Positions 8,624-18,430 of a stretch of 64,000 bases of DNA are shown here, piece after piece. The translations under genes were made by a program, and so were the position numbers. The notes below the pieces were generated by a model, which did not search any database, had not been told where the DNA came from, and saw nothing but the letters and a program-made list of their open reading frames with translations. The DNA is from Rivularia sp. MS3. GTDB lineage: Bacteria; Cyanobacteriota; Cyanobacteriia; Cyanobacteriales; Nostocaceae. The stretch is taken from assembly GCA_019192545.1 (NCBI GenBank), contig JAHCMI010000021.1, positions 46,461 to 110,460 of the forward strand, given 5' to 3'. How positions within the stretch are numbered: position 1 is the first letter of the stretch; every line of letters starts with the position of its first letter.

Positions 8624-9676
8624 ATGCAACAAATTGAGATTTACACAAGAAAAATAGGTGCTAATTATCCTCCTTTCGTGGTTGCTGAAATGTCAGGTAA
8701 TCACAATCAATCCTTAGAAAGAGCATTAGAAATTGTTGAAGCTGCCGCAAAAACTGGAGCGCATGGTATTAAGCTTCAGACTTATACTGCTGATACAATG
8801 ACGCTAGATATAAACGAGGGGGAGTTTTACATTGATGACCCCAATAGTTTGTGGAAAGGAAACTCCCTATATAAACTCTACCAGCAAGCTTATACTCCTT
8901 GGGAATGGCACAAACCTATATTTCACCGTTGCAAGGAATTAGGTATAATCGGCTTTAGCACTCCCTTCGATGCTACAGCCGTTGATTTTCTGGAATCTCT
9001 GGAAGTTCCTTGCTATAAAATTGCTTCCTTTGAAAATACCGACTTACCCTTGATTCGCAAGGTTGCTAGTACTGGTAAGCCAATGATTATTTCTACTGGT
9101 ATGGCAACAGTGGGAGAATTAGATGAAACTGTCCGAACAGCAAGGGAAGCTGGTTGTAAAGATTTAATCTTACTCAAATGTACCAGCAACTATCCTGCTA
9201 CACCAGAAAATACCAATATTCTGACAATTCCCCACTTAAGGGAACTGTTTGATGTCCAGGTAGGTCTATCTGACCACACAATGGGAGTGGGTGTTGCTGT
9301 TGCTAGTGTTGCTTTGGGTGCAACATTCATTGAAAAACACTTTACTCTTTCCCGTGCTGACGGTGGTGTTGACTCAGCTTTCTCATTGCAACCAGAGGAA
9401 ATGCGACAGCTAGTTGTAGAATCCGAACGAGCATGGCAATCTTTGGGTAAGATTCAGTATGGAGCAACTGAAGCAGAGAAGAAATCTTTAACATTTAGGC
9501 GATCGCTCTACGTAACTAAGGACATGAAAGCAGGTGATGTTTTGACCATAGATAATCTTAAAGCAGTGCGTCCAGGTAATGGATTGCCTCCCAAATATTA
9601 CGATATCCTGCTAGGAAAATCAGTTAAAGAAGATTTAAAGCAAGGTACGCCATTAAGTTGGGAATTTATTGCATAG
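8624..9676 (+). CDS. pseI: Pseudaminic acid synthase
   Basis: Condenses 2,4-diacetamido-2,4,6-trideoxy-altrose with phosphoenolpyruvate to pseudaminic acid. About 350 residues: an N-terminal NeuB-type TIM barrel (VAEMSGNHNQSLERAL, GIKLQTY, KIASFENTD, LSDHTMG, FIEKHFTLSR) and a C-terminal SAF/antifreeze-like domain (RRSLYVTKDMKAGDVLT onward). The LWKGNSLYKLYQQAYTPWEW stretch is characteristic of PseI rather than NeuB or LegI. ATG 8624 with AGGG at 8612-8615 is preferred over GTG 8615, which overlaps the upstream stop. It completes the pse set. Confidence 0.9.
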   Translation: MQQIEIYTRKIGANYPPFVVAEMSGNHNQSLERALEIVEAAAKTGAHGIKLQTYTADTMTLDINEGEFYIDDPNSLWKGNSLYKLYQQAYTPWEWHKPIFHRCKELGIIGFSTPFDATAVDFLESLEVPCYKIASFENTDLPLIRKVASTGKPMIISTGMATVGELDETVRTAREAGCKDLILLKCTSNYPATPENTNILTIPHLRELFDVQVGLSDHTMGVGVAVASVALGATFIEKHFTLSRADGGVDSAFSLQPEEMRQLVVESERAWQSLGKIQYGATEAEKKSLTFRRSLYVTKDMKAGDVLTIDNLKAVRPGNGLPPKYYDILLGKSVKEDLKQGTPLSWEFIA

Positions 9677-9726
9677 CTTCAGCTTTTAGCATCAATAGAA
9701 CTAATTATAAATTGGCGGAGTATCGC

Positions 9727-11190
9727 TTGTCATTACTAAAAAGACTAGGCAAAAGTTCATTCATTTATACCTTTAGTAGTATTTTACAAAGGGGTATTGC
9801 CTTCTTATTACTACCTCTATATACCCGCCATCTCACGCCAGATGATTATGGAATTTTAGCAGTTGTTACTTCTCTAAATGGCTTTCTCAGCGTCTTTTTT
9901 ATGCTGGGATTACAAGGTTCCATGAACCGATTTTACTTTGATTATCGTGACGAACCAGAAAAATTAAAGCAATTTTGGGGCACTATCTTAACATTTATCT
10001 TAATCTTAACGGCAGCATTAGGGGTTTTTTTGCTGGTTTTTGGAGATGTTTTACTAAAACCAGCAATTGGTGATATTCCCTTTTATCCTTTTGTGGCTAT
10101 TGGTGTTGCTACACTTATATTTCAACCTTTTTTCACCATTTATCTAGCTTTACTTCAAACAACTGAAAAGCCTAAAAAATATGCAATATTTTCATTAACC
10201 CAATTTGTCTTTAACTTAACTCTCATCATAATTTTAGTTGTTTTTACAGGCTGGGGAGCGAAAGGAGCTTTAAGTGCACGTTTGATAACAGCAGTAATAT
10301 TTTTTATCATTTGCCTTTATGCTTTAAGAAAACAAACTAAGATTGGTATTAACTCTACATATCTTAGAGAAGCACTAAAATATTCTTTTCCTCTAGTTCC
10401 TCATACTTTAGCAGGACAAATTTCAAGCATCACTGATAAAGTATTCCTCAACACTATGATAAATACTGCCACAGCAGGTCTTTACAATATAGGGTTTTTA
10501 TTTGGAGGAATAATGTCAATTATTACAACTGCTGTCAATCGTGCTTATGTACCTGTATATATGGGAGTTGTAAAGTCAGATGATAGCAAGCAATTAAAGG
10601 ATTTAAAAGAAATAGGACTTCTATTAGTTGTTATTTATTGCCTTCTCGGTAGTGCTGTATCGTTATTTTCTAAAGAAGTAATTATAGTATTTACATCTAA
10701 AGCATTTTGGGAAAGCTATAAAGTTATACCTATTATTTCCTTTAATTTTGTAGCCAACGGTATTTACTATCTCCTTGTTAATATTTTATTTTATGTGAAA
10801 AGCGCAACTAAATTTATTGCTATTGCTACAGTCTTAGGAGCTGCTTTAAATGTACTTCTGAATTGGTTGCTAATTCCAGAATATGGTTTGATAGGGGCAG
10901 CGTTAGCTACTTTAATTTCTCAAATTATTGGTACTATATTTGTGGGATTTATAGGAAAGCAGTATGAAAAAGTGAATTGGGAATATAGCAAATTTATTGT
11001 TTTATTTATTGTTTCAGGAGTGATATCTTTATTATTTATATGGATAAGTTTTTTAAGTTGGTGGCAATTATTAAGCATTAAATTTTTTAGTTTTATAAGC
11101 TTGATTTTTATTCTGAGCTTTATCAGTTGGAATCAACCTTTATACTTGTTTTGGTATGGAAAAAAAATGCTTATAAAGCTTTTAAAATAA
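9727..11190 (+). CDS. wzx: Wzx-type polysaccharide flippase
   Basis: Integral membrane protein of the MOP/PST flippase superfamily with about 12-14 hydrophobic segments, expected to flip undecaprenyl-linked repeat units across the inner membrane. N-terminal SFIYTFSSILQRGIAFLLLP and LYTRHLTPDDYGILAV are typical of the polysaccharide_synt family. TTG 9727 is chosen because GGAG lies at 9717-9720; an upstream TTG (9658) overlapping pseI would add 23 polar residues. The gene is markedly AT-rich, as flippase and polymerase genes of surface-glycan loci often are. Confidence 0.85.
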   Translation: MSLLKRLGKSSFIYTFSSILQRGIAFLLLPLYTRHLTPDDYGILAVVTSLNGFLSVFFMLGLQGSMNRFYFDYRDEPEKLKQFWGTILTFILILTAALGVFLLVFGDVLLKPAIGDIPFYPFVAIGVATLIFQPFFTIYLALLQTTEKPKKYAIFSLTQFVFNLTLIIILVVFTGWGAKGALSARLITAVIFFIICLYALRKQTKIGINSTYLREALKYSFPLVPHTLAGQISSITDKVFLNTMINTATAGLYNIGFLFGGIMSIITTAVNRAYVPVYMGVVKSDDSKQLKDLKEIGLLLVVIYCLLGSAVSLFSKEVIIVFTSKAFWESYKVIPIISFNFVANGIYYLLVNILFYVKSATKFIAIATVLGAALNVLLNWLLIPEYGLIGAALATLISQIIGTIFVGFIGKQYEKVNWEYSKFIVLFIVSGVISLLFIWISFLSWWQLLSIKFFSFISLIFILSFISWNQPLYLFWYGKKMLIKLLK

Positions 11191-11243
11191 AATGTTTATT
11201 AATTGGGATATTCAAAATATTAATAATTACAGGTGCTGAAAGC

Positions 11244-12794
11244 ATGAAACGTTCGGAACTAATAGATTTTTTTAATACGATAGAAAATCAATTTCCAGTT
11301 AACAAGTGGATTCTTGATGATATTCATATTTGGCCATTAATTCGTATCGCATTAATGTTCAAAATTGTTAGAGTAGAGTCAGAACAGAATAATCGACAGT
11401 TAACAAATAATTTATTTTCAAAAAGTATTCAACCAGTAAAAAAAACCTTAGATATAATTAAAGGTATTGAAAAATATAGTCGTTCCTATATTAGTGACTA
11501 TAATAAAAATTCACATTTAAAAGGAAAATATGATGTATGTTTTCTAAATCATAGCCGTTGTCGTCGGCAAATAAATAATAGTTGGTACGATGTTCTGTGT
11601 GACCCTTATATCCAAAAACTTAACAAACTTGGTATAAGCAGTTTTGTTTTGGAAAGAGTACCCAACAATGAGTACCATATTCCTCGCTATAATTCATCAT
11701 TATTCATACAACCAGAGATTGATTATCTTTTAATTAAAACTAAAATAGTTAATAAATTGAATAATTATGATGTTGCAAAACTCGAATATTTTGATGAATT
11801 TACCAAGTATATAGAAACTCTTAATATAACTACTAAAAATAATCTTATAAATATAGTCCAAAATTCAGTAACTTTTACGAGACTACTGGCAAAGTACTTT
11901 AAAAAACTGCTAACAACAATTAATCCTTCTTTGTGCTTAATGGTTTGCTACTATAGCAGAGAAGGAATGGCTTTTAACCTTGCTTGCAAAGAACTTGGAA
12001 TTATATCAGTTGACATTCAGCACGGTATTCAAGGAGATATTCATCCTGCATATGGTCGTTGGAATTCTGTTCCGCTAAAAGGTTATGAATTACTTCCATC
12101 GACATTTTGGTGCTGGAGTGAGTATGAAGCCAACACAATTAATAAATGGAATCATAAATGTTCTCAATATCATCAGCCAATAGTAGGAGGTAATTTATTT
12201 TTAAATTCCTTTCAAAAAACAAATAGTGTTGACGATATATTCATTGAATCTGAAAAAAAAGTTTTACAGTTAAAAAATTCAAAGCCTAATTCTATTCATA
12301 TTTTATATACTCTTCAACCATTACATACAATACCGCTACAGGAATGGATATTCCAGGCTATAAAAGATTCTCCATCATCATGGTTTTGGTGGATACGCTT
12401 ACATCCAGGAATGATGAATGATAGAGAAAAAATACGTGAATTATTTACACCACTAAAGCTAAATAATATTTTTATTGACCAGCCTACAGACCTACCTTTA
12501 AATATATTATTGCGACATAGTGATATTCATATTACACAATCATCAAGTACTATTATTGAAGCTGAGCATTTTGGTGTTCCTTCCGTATTTACTAGTTTGA
12601 TTGCGGCGGAAGCTTTCCCTTTACAAATAGCTTCCGGGGTAGCAATTCCAGCTTATACACACCATGATTTAATTGAAGCAATTAAGATTCAATTATTAAA
12701 AAAGGGGCAACTAGAGCAGAGACAAAAAGAAATCACTGTCACTAAAGACAATGCTTTAAAATATTTAATAGAGCAAGCAAAAATAGATAGATAA
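11244..12794 (+). CDS. Probable surface-carbohydrate transferase, GT-B-like, unassigned family
   Basis: A soluble-looking protein of 516 residues that I cannot place with certainty. The C-terminal half shows SVDIQHGIQGDIHPAYGRW, then WWIRLHPGMM, then THITQSSSTIIEAEHFGVPS-like segments (HITQSSST, EAEHFGVPS). The order HGIQG / RLHP / SSSTIIEAEHFGVP resembles GT-B proteins of the CDP-glycerol glycerophosphotransferase and polysialyltransferase-like groups. The start at ATG 11244 avoids overlap with wzx. Lying right after the CMP-nonulosonate genes and wzx, it is a candidate nonulosonate transferase; this is inference. Confidence 0.55.
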   Translation: MKRSELIDFFNTIENQFPVNKWILDDIHIWPLIRIALMFKIVRVESEQNNRQLTNNLFSKSIQPVKKTLDIIKGIEKYSRSYISDYNKNSHLKGKYDVCFLNHSRCRRQINNSWYDVLCDPYIQKLNKLGISSFVLERVPNNEYHIPRYNSSLFIQPEIDYLLIKTKIVNKLNNYDVAKLEYFDEFTKYIETLNITTKNNLINIVQNSVTFTRLLAKYFKKLLTTINPSLCLMVCYYSREGMAFNLACKELGIISVDIQHGIQGDIHPAYGRWNSVPLKGYELLPSTFWCWSEYEANTINKWNHKCSQYHQPIVGGNLFLNSFQKTNSVDDIFIESEKKVLQLKNSKPNSIHILYTLQPLHTIPLQEWIFQAIKDSPSSWFWWIRLHPGMMNDREKIRELFTPLKLNNIFIDQPTDLPLNILLRHSDIHITQSSSTIIEAEHFGVPSVFTSLIAAEAFPLQIASGVAIPAYTHHDLIEAIKIQLLKKGQLEQRQKEITVTKDNALKYLIEQAKIDR

Positions 12795-12856
12795 ATCAAA
12801 ATAAATATTTGATTATTATTTGTATTTTTTTATTTTAATTATTAAATTATATTGTT

Positions 12857-14035
12857 ATGATTAAAAGTATTTGGTTCGCTTTACTTTTACCCCTTACAAG
12901 TTTAAACACCGTTAATAATAACCAGTATTTAAAACTTACTGGCTTAATTGCATTAATAATATTATTTTTAGTTGTAATATATGAAAATCTTTATATTTTT
13001 ATTAGAAAAAATAAGTTATCTCGTATTTTATTTTCCCTAAGTATATTATTTTTTACTTTACTTCTAATATATATAACAATGACTTTTGCTACAGCCATAA
13101 GTTTTAAAAATTTATACGTTGTATTTCAAGTATTTCTTATAAGCTCTTTTGCGATTGGTATCTCTCTAAAGAAATGGGACGATAAACACTTAAACAATTT
13201 TACTATAGTTTCTTCTATTTTTATTCTATTTATATTAGTATGGTGGTTAGCTTTAAGTAGAAATATAAATGGATTCAGGGCTTATTTGGCAAACCCAAAT
13301 GTTTTAGCTGCATTTCTATGGAATTTTCAGTTTTTCCTCTTCACTAAGCTTATATCTTCTTCAAAAAAAAAATATATATATACTATTTTAATTTTTATTT
13401 CTAATTTAATGATATTTTTTACAGGAGCAAGGTCATTATTAATATCTTCAATATTTTCAACACTTATATATATTTTTTGGGGTTGGTGGGTTACTAATAA
13501 GAGAAAACATAATTTTGTGTTTTCTTTGTTTATAGCTGTTATAGGTTTTTTTATATATTTTTATGCTAAAATTATCCCTGCATTAAATATTGCTTATTAT
13601 ACGCAGATTTCTAGAGACTATACAGGCAAAAATTTATTATCCGGTCGTCAAGTTGTTTGGAGTTTACTAATTGATAAAATCTCTGAGCAACCGTTATTTG
13701 GGTATGGTTCTGGAACAAATCCATCAGACTTAATTGGTACAACTTTATCATCTCATAATCTGTACTTACAAATATTGATTCAAATAGGGTTTTTAGGCTT
13801 AATTACTTTTATAGTACTAATGTTTAAAATTTGGAACATTTATAGAATTGCTTATCAGGATAACATTGTTCGTTTATCAGCTTCATTCATGATTGGTATT
13901 TTGATTCATCAAAGTTTTGAAGTAACCCTAATACAAAATAATCTTGCTGTTGGACTATTACAGTTTATGGTTATTTCTATTGGTATAAGTAGAACTAAAA
14001 AGCCAAAATTTTATAACATAGCTTCACAAAACTGA
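12857..14035 (+). CDS. wzy: Wzy-like O-antigen polymerase / ligase-family protein
   Basis: 392 residues with about 10 hydrophobic helices and a large periplasmic-type loop ending in GSGTNPSDLIGTTLSSHNLYLQ, the His-containing motif (SHNLYLQILIQIGFLGL) characteristic of the Wzy_C/O-antigen ligase superfamily. The conserved Arg in the SGRQVVWSLLIDKI stretch also fits. Context next to wzx supports a repeat-unit polymerase. The gene and the 62 bases before it are extremely AT-rich. Confidence 0.8.
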   Translation: MIKSIWFALLLPLTSLNTVNNNQYLKLTGLIALIILFLVVIYENLYIFIRKNKLSRILFSLSILFFTLLLIYITMTFATAISFKNLYVVFQVFLISSFAIGISLKKWDDKHLNNFTIVSSIFILFILVWWLALSRNINGFRAYLANPNVLAAFLWNFQFFLFTKLISSSKKKYIYTILIFISNLMIFFTGARSLLISSIFSTLIYIFWGWWVTNKRKHNFVFSLFIAVIGFFIYFYAKIIPALNIAYYTQISRDYTGKNLLSGRQVVWSLLIDKISEQPLFGYGSGTNPSDLIGTTLSSHNLYLQILIQIGFLGLITFIVLMFKIWNIYRIAYQDNIVRLSASFMIGILIHQSFEVTLIQNNLAVGLLQFMVISIGISRTKKPKFYNIASQN

Positions 14036-14085
14036 TAGCTGTGTATTTAGTTATTCATTCAAATGTAATTACTATAGGATTAGTT

Positions 14086-15204
14086 ATGAATAAAAAAATT
14101 ATTTTTCATATTCCATATAATATAGATACAAAAAGACCATCTGGTAGCCAGATAAGACCAATAAGAATATTAAATGCTTTTGTTGAACTAGGATATGAAG
14201 TAGATACGGTTATGGGCTATGGTCTAGAAAGAAAAAAGAGCATTAAACTTATTAAGGATAAACTTAAGCAAGGGGCTAAATATGAGTTTGCATATTCTGA
14301 AAGTTCAACAATGCCAACTCTTTTAACAGAAAAACATCATTTGCCAACTTATCCTTTTTTAGATTTTGGGTTCTTTAAATTTTTAAAGAGAAATCATATT
14401 AATATAGGTCTTTATTATCGTGATATCTACTGGGTATTTGAAGATTATATGAAACAGATATCTTTATATAAAAGAACTATGGCTATTCCTTTATACAGAT
14501 ATGATATTTGGCAATATACACGTCTTTTAGACGTGTTTTTTTTACAATCTTTAGAAATGTCAAATTATATTCCGAGTGTATCTCTACAAAAAAAAGTTTA
14601 TACTCTGCCACCTGGTTGTGAAATTAAGCCAATATCAGATTCGGTAAAACAGAATCAGTCTAACACTAAACTCAAGGTGTTTTATGTCGGAGGTATATTA
14701 CCACCCTTTTATAATTTGCAACCATTGTTAGAAGGTATAAATAATACAAGCGCAGCATCTTTGACATTAATATGTCGGAAAAATGAGTGGGAACAGACAA
14801 GTAGTTTCTACAAAAATATTGGCTTAAAAAATGTTAATATCGCTCACGTATCAGGTTCAGAACTAGACTCATTTTATGGAGAGGCAGACTTGTTTGCCAT
14901 TATAAGGAAATCTGACCCTTACCTAGACTTTGCCTTGCCAGTAAAACTCTTTGAAGCTTTGGGTTATGGTTTACCAATTATTACTAGTGCAGGAACTGCT
15001 GTTGCTCGCTTTGTTGAGGAAAATAATGTCGGCTGGATAGTGTCTAACGCTAACGAATTTGGTAAATTAATATCTTATTTACAAAATAATCGAGATGAGT
15101 TGATGGCAATTAAACAAAGAGTGAAACAGATTCGCCATCAGCATACTTGGTCTACTCGTGCTGAAGCAGTTACTAAAGTTTTGACTCAGGGAGATAATTT
15201 ATGA
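14086..15204 (+). CDS. Glycosyltransferase (GT-B, GT4-like)
   Basis: About 372 residues. The N-terminal FHIPYNIDTKRPSGSQIRPI resembles the nucleotide-free domain of GT4 enzymes. The C-terminal half has a donor-binding region with LPVKLFEALGYGLPIITS and GWIVSNANEFGKLI. ATG 14086 with AGGA just upstream is preferred to GTG 14041. The stop overlaps the next glycosyltransferase start (ATGA). Sugar specificity cannot be read from sequence; it probably adds one residue to the lipid-linked repeat unit. Confidence 0.75.
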   Translation: MNKKIIFHIPYNIDTKRPSGSQIRPIRILNAFVELGYEVDTVMGYGLERKKSIKLIKDKLKQGAKYEFAYSESSTMPTLLTEKHHLPTYPFLDFGFFKFLKRNHINIGLYYRDIYWVFEDYMKQISLYKRTMAIPLYRYDIWQYTRLLDVFFLQSLEMSNYIPSVSLQKKVYTLPPGCEIKPISDSVKQNQSNTKLKVFYVGGILPPFYNLQPLLEGINNTSAASLTLICRKNEWEQTSSFYKNIGLKNVNIAHVSGSELDSFYGEADLFAIIRKSDPYLDFALPVKLFEALGYGLPIITSAGTAVARFVEENNVGWIVSNANEFGKLISYLQNNRDELMAIKQRVKQIRHQHTWSTRAEAVTKVLTQGDNL

Positions 15205-16292
15205 AAATAGCTTTTTTATCTGGAGCAAACTCAATCCATACCGTAAGATGGGTTAACGCTTTAGCTGAAAGAGGATACGAGGTACATTTAATTACGCAAC
15301 ATCAAGCAATAGATTCAATACATAATAGTGTTATCCTCCACACATTACCCTTTAAGTCTTTATTAGGCTATTATCTTAATACATTCTCTTTAAAGAGAAT
15401 TTTAAAAAATATTTCACCGCAACTGCTCCACGTTCATCGGGCTAGCGGATATGCAACTCTTGCAAGATTAAGTGATTTTCATCCTTTCATACTCTCGGTT
15501 TGGGGTAGCGATGTTTATGAATTTCCTTACAATTCACCAATTCACTATAATACCGTCAGAAATAATCTTCTCGCTGCAGATTGGGTTTGCTCCACTAGCG
15601 AGGTAATGGCAAAACAAACAAAAGATATTTGTCCTGAACTAAAAAATCTGAGTATTACTCCATTTGGTATTGATATGGAAAAATTTTATTCTAATGCTGA
15701 ATATAAAAATTCAAATGTTATTACTGTAGGCACTATTAAAACTCTTGCTCCTAAATATGGAATTGACATTCTTATAAAAGCCTTCGCTAAAGTGCATAAA
15801 GAGTTAGGAAATAATGTCCCTGATATTGCGAATAAACTACGTTTATTAATTGTAGGAGGAGGTAAAGACCAAGAAAAACTAGAACTATTAGTCAAACAAT
15901 TAGAAATTACAGAAATAACTAAATTTACTGGTAGAGTTAGTCATATAGAAGTTCCTAAATATATGAATCATCTAGATATATATGTCGCCGTTAGCAGATT
16001 TGATAGTGAAAGCTTTGGTGTTGCTGTAATAGAGGCATCAGCTTGTGCTTTACCTGTTATTGTTTCTAATGTTGGGGGATTACCAGAAGTAGTTCAAAAT
16101 GAAGTAACAGGAATTATAGTTGAACAGGAAAATATTCAATCTACAGCAGACGCAATAATTCGATTCATTCAAGACCCTATTTTGCGAAAAAATATGGGAA
16201 CTGCTGGAAGACATCATATATTAGAAAATTATGAATGGAATGAAAATGTTACTCGAATGGAAAAGGTTTATGAACAGGTTTTATCTAGTTAA
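15201..16292 (+). CDS. Glycosyltransferase family 4
   Basis: 363 residues, GT-B fold. The N-terminal FLSGANSIHTVRWVNALAERG is a typical GT4 start. LSVWGSDVYEFPYNS, then RLLIVGGGKDQEKLE, then the E-x7-E donor motif ESFGVAVIEASACALPVIVS and NVGGLPEVV follow in order. Translation is coupled to the upstream glycosyltransferase by a 4-base ATGA overlap. It acts on the cytoplasmic face on undecaprenyl-linked glycan. Donor and acceptor are unknown. Confidence 0.85.
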   Translation: MKIAFLSGANSIHTVRWVNALAERGYEVHLITQHQAIDSIHNSVILHTLPFKSLLGYYLNTFSLKRILKNISPQLLHVHRASGYATLARLSDFHPFILSVWGSDVYEFPYNSPIHYNTVRNNLLAADWVCSTSEVMAKQTKDICPELKNLSITPFGIDMEKFYSNAEYKNSNVITVGTIKTLAPKYGIDILIKAFAKVHKELGNNVPDIANKLRLLIVGGGKDQEKLELLVKQLEITEITKFTGRVSHIEVPKYMNHLDIYVAVSRFDSESFGVAVIEASACALPVIVSNVGGLPEVVQNEVTGIIVEQENIQSTADAIIRFIQDPILRKNMGTAGRHHILENYEWNENVTRMEKVYEQVLSS

Positions 16293-16462
16293 AATATATC
16301 CATTTTTATTTTAATAGAGAGCACTATTTCTATTATTTACTTAACGTATAAATCAATTTAATAATGACAACTACTATACTCTTAAGGGACTGTAGAAAAA
16401 GTTTTAGTATAAATCATAGACTTTTGTACGTTTGAATTAAAAATAGCGGAGGCTGCAAAACA

Positions 16463-18430
16463 TTGAACCTTGGTCTTTGGTGGCGCACAATTCGCGACAT
16501 ACCACCCCGTCAACTAGCTTATCGGGTGGAATTTGAAATTAAAAAGCGCTCCTTTCCTAAATTACCTTCATTTATAGGTCGTCCTTTAGCTTTGGGAAAA
16601 GAAATCCCAACACCAGCATTAAGAAAAGACTACCTCAAAGCTCTAGAGTTACCCAACCCTATCGCTATAGTTAATTCACCAGCAGATACCTACACCTTCA
16701 CCTTTCTCAGTCAAACTAGAGAACTAGATTTCCCCATTACCTGGAATAGCTCCAATTATTCCAGGCTTTGGCAATTTCACCTTCATTATTTTGACTGGAT
16801 TCGGGATATCTTGGTGAAAGCTTATCAAGAAGGGCAGATAGATGATTACAACTTAGGTAAAATCCAACATATAATTGCTGATTGGATTGCAGCGAATCCG
16901 CTCTATTCCTTCGATGGCTGGCATCCTTACACTACTTCATTAAGAATAGTTAACTGGACATACGCAATTGCAGCAATTCCCAGGTTAAACAATCCTACAA
17001 TAACTACTTCTCTTTGGCATCAGGTTAATTATCTCCATCGCAACAAGGAATATTTTGCAGGAGGAAATCATCTCCTAGAAAACCTCCGTGCTGTGATAAT
17101 TGGCGGATTAAACTTCAACCATCCCAGAGCAGAAAAAATGGTTCGGGTAGCAGTTAATCAACTCTCCCAACAATTATCCTTGCAAATCTTACCTGATGGA
17201 GGTCACTACGAACGCAGTCCCATGTATCATCTCATTGTGATGAACTTAGTTGCGGAATCAGTGGCTTGCTTAGGTTGTGCTGGATGGACTGTTCCAGATG
17301 AAATACTTAATCATCTGGCGCAAATGCTACAGTTTGCTCGGGGAATTCGCTTAACTAATGGGAGCTATCCTCTTTGGAATGATGCAGCTTATAACGGAGT
17401 TCAACCACTTGATGAAATAATCAGTTGGGTTAGCCAGCTTTTAGCAGGTAAGGGAGATGTAAAAGAAGATTCTGCACTTAATAATTCAACTTATCAATTA
17501 ACTGATGCGCTACATCAAAGATTGGTTAATAATATAACAACTAAAGAAACTACAAAAAAAATTCAACCAAATATTTCCCCATCTCCTATTTCCAAGTTTC
17601 CTGATTCTGGCTACTATATCCTTCGTAACAGCAACAATATAGAATTAGCCTTTGACGCTGCCATCCCTTGTCCCCAAGAACTACCACCCCATGCCCATGC
17701 TGACTGTTTAACAATAGACCTATATTATCAAGGTCAACCAATCATTGTTGATACAGGAACCAGCGAATATAAAGCAGGTGAAATTCGCGACTTAGAGCGT
17801 AGTACTCTAGCCCATAATACCATCACAATTGCCAATCAAAACCAGTCAGAAATCTGGGGTAGTTTTCGTGTTGGTCGAAAAGCTCAACCCTTTAATGTGG
17901 AATCTGGCAATTCTTTAGAATGGCAGTGGGTGGGTGCTGCTCATAATGGCTATACTAAACCACCTTTTAACGCAATACATCATCGCTGGGTTGGTTTAGG
18001 AATTAAAGAGATAGTCATTATTGACTACTTAGAAACAGCATTTGATACCAATTACGTATCAACATTACATTTTGCTCCTGGTTTAGTGCTTAACTACGAT
18101 ACAGATACAGGAGTATATGAATCTCCCTTAGAAAAAACCAATCTGTATCTCAAGGTTTTAGGTTTAGAAACTGATGATCGAGTGAAATGGCTTGATGCTA
18201 ATTCTTCTCAATCTTGGTATGCTCCTGAATTTGGTCGTCGTTATCCCCGAGGTAAATTGCAAATTCAAGGTTTATTAAAGCCTAAAGGAAAAGTTATCTG
18301 TACATTAATAACACTAGATTCTAAGCCTGAAGCTATCTGGAGATATTCCGATAACCAAGGAACACTTCAGTTAGAACAAGAAAGATATTTGAAATGGCAC
18401 TTTGAGAAAAAGCGTTTAGTTTATGAATAA
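16463..18430 (+). CDS. Heparinase II/III-like polysaccharide lyase family protein
   Basis: 655 residues. The N-terminal half is an alpha-helical toroid resembling alginate lyase/heparinase II (WQFHLHYFDW, GGNHLLENLRA with the Asn/His pair, ERSPMYHLIVMNLV with the catalytic Tyr). The C-terminal heparinase II/III beta domain has LPPHAHADCLTIDLYYQGQ and DTGTSEYKAGEIRDLERST. TTG 16463 is used, with a strong GGAGG at 16448-16452. No signal peptide is visible, so it may act in the cytoplasm or be exported by another route. Such genes often sit beside WbuB-like transferases; it overlaps the next gene by 8 bases. Confidence 0.8.
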   Translation: MNLGLWWRTIRDIPPRQLAYRVEFEIKKRSFPKLPSFIGRPLALGKEIPTPALRKDYLKALELPNPIAIVNSPADTYTFTFLSQTRELDFPITWNSSNYSRLWQFHLHYFDWIRDILVKAYQEGQIDDYNLGKIQHIIADWIAANPLYSFDGWHPYTTSLRIVNWTYAIAAIPRLNNPTITTSLWHQVNYLHRNKEYFAGGNHLLENLRAVIIGGLNFNHPRAEKMVRVAVNQLSQQLSLQILPDGGHYERSPMYHLIVMNLVAESVACLGCAGWTVPDEILNHLAQMLQFARGIRLTNGSYPLWNDAAYNGVQPLDEIISWVSQLLAGKGDVKEDSALNNSTYQLTDALHQRLVNNITTKETTKKIQPNISPSPISKFPDSGYYILRNSNNIELAFDAAIPCPQELPPHAHADCLTIDLYYQGQPIIVDTGTSEYKAGEIRDLERSTLAHNTITIANQNQSEIWGSFRVGRKAQPFNVESGNSLEWQWVGAAHNGYTKPPFNAIHHRWVGLGIKEIVIIDYLETAFDTNYVSTLHFAPGLVLNYDTDTGVYESPLEKTNLYLKVLGLETDDRVKWLDANSSQSWYAPEFGRRYPRGKLQIQGLLKPKGKVICTLITLDSKPEAIWRYSDNQGTLQLEQERYLKWHFEKKRLVYE

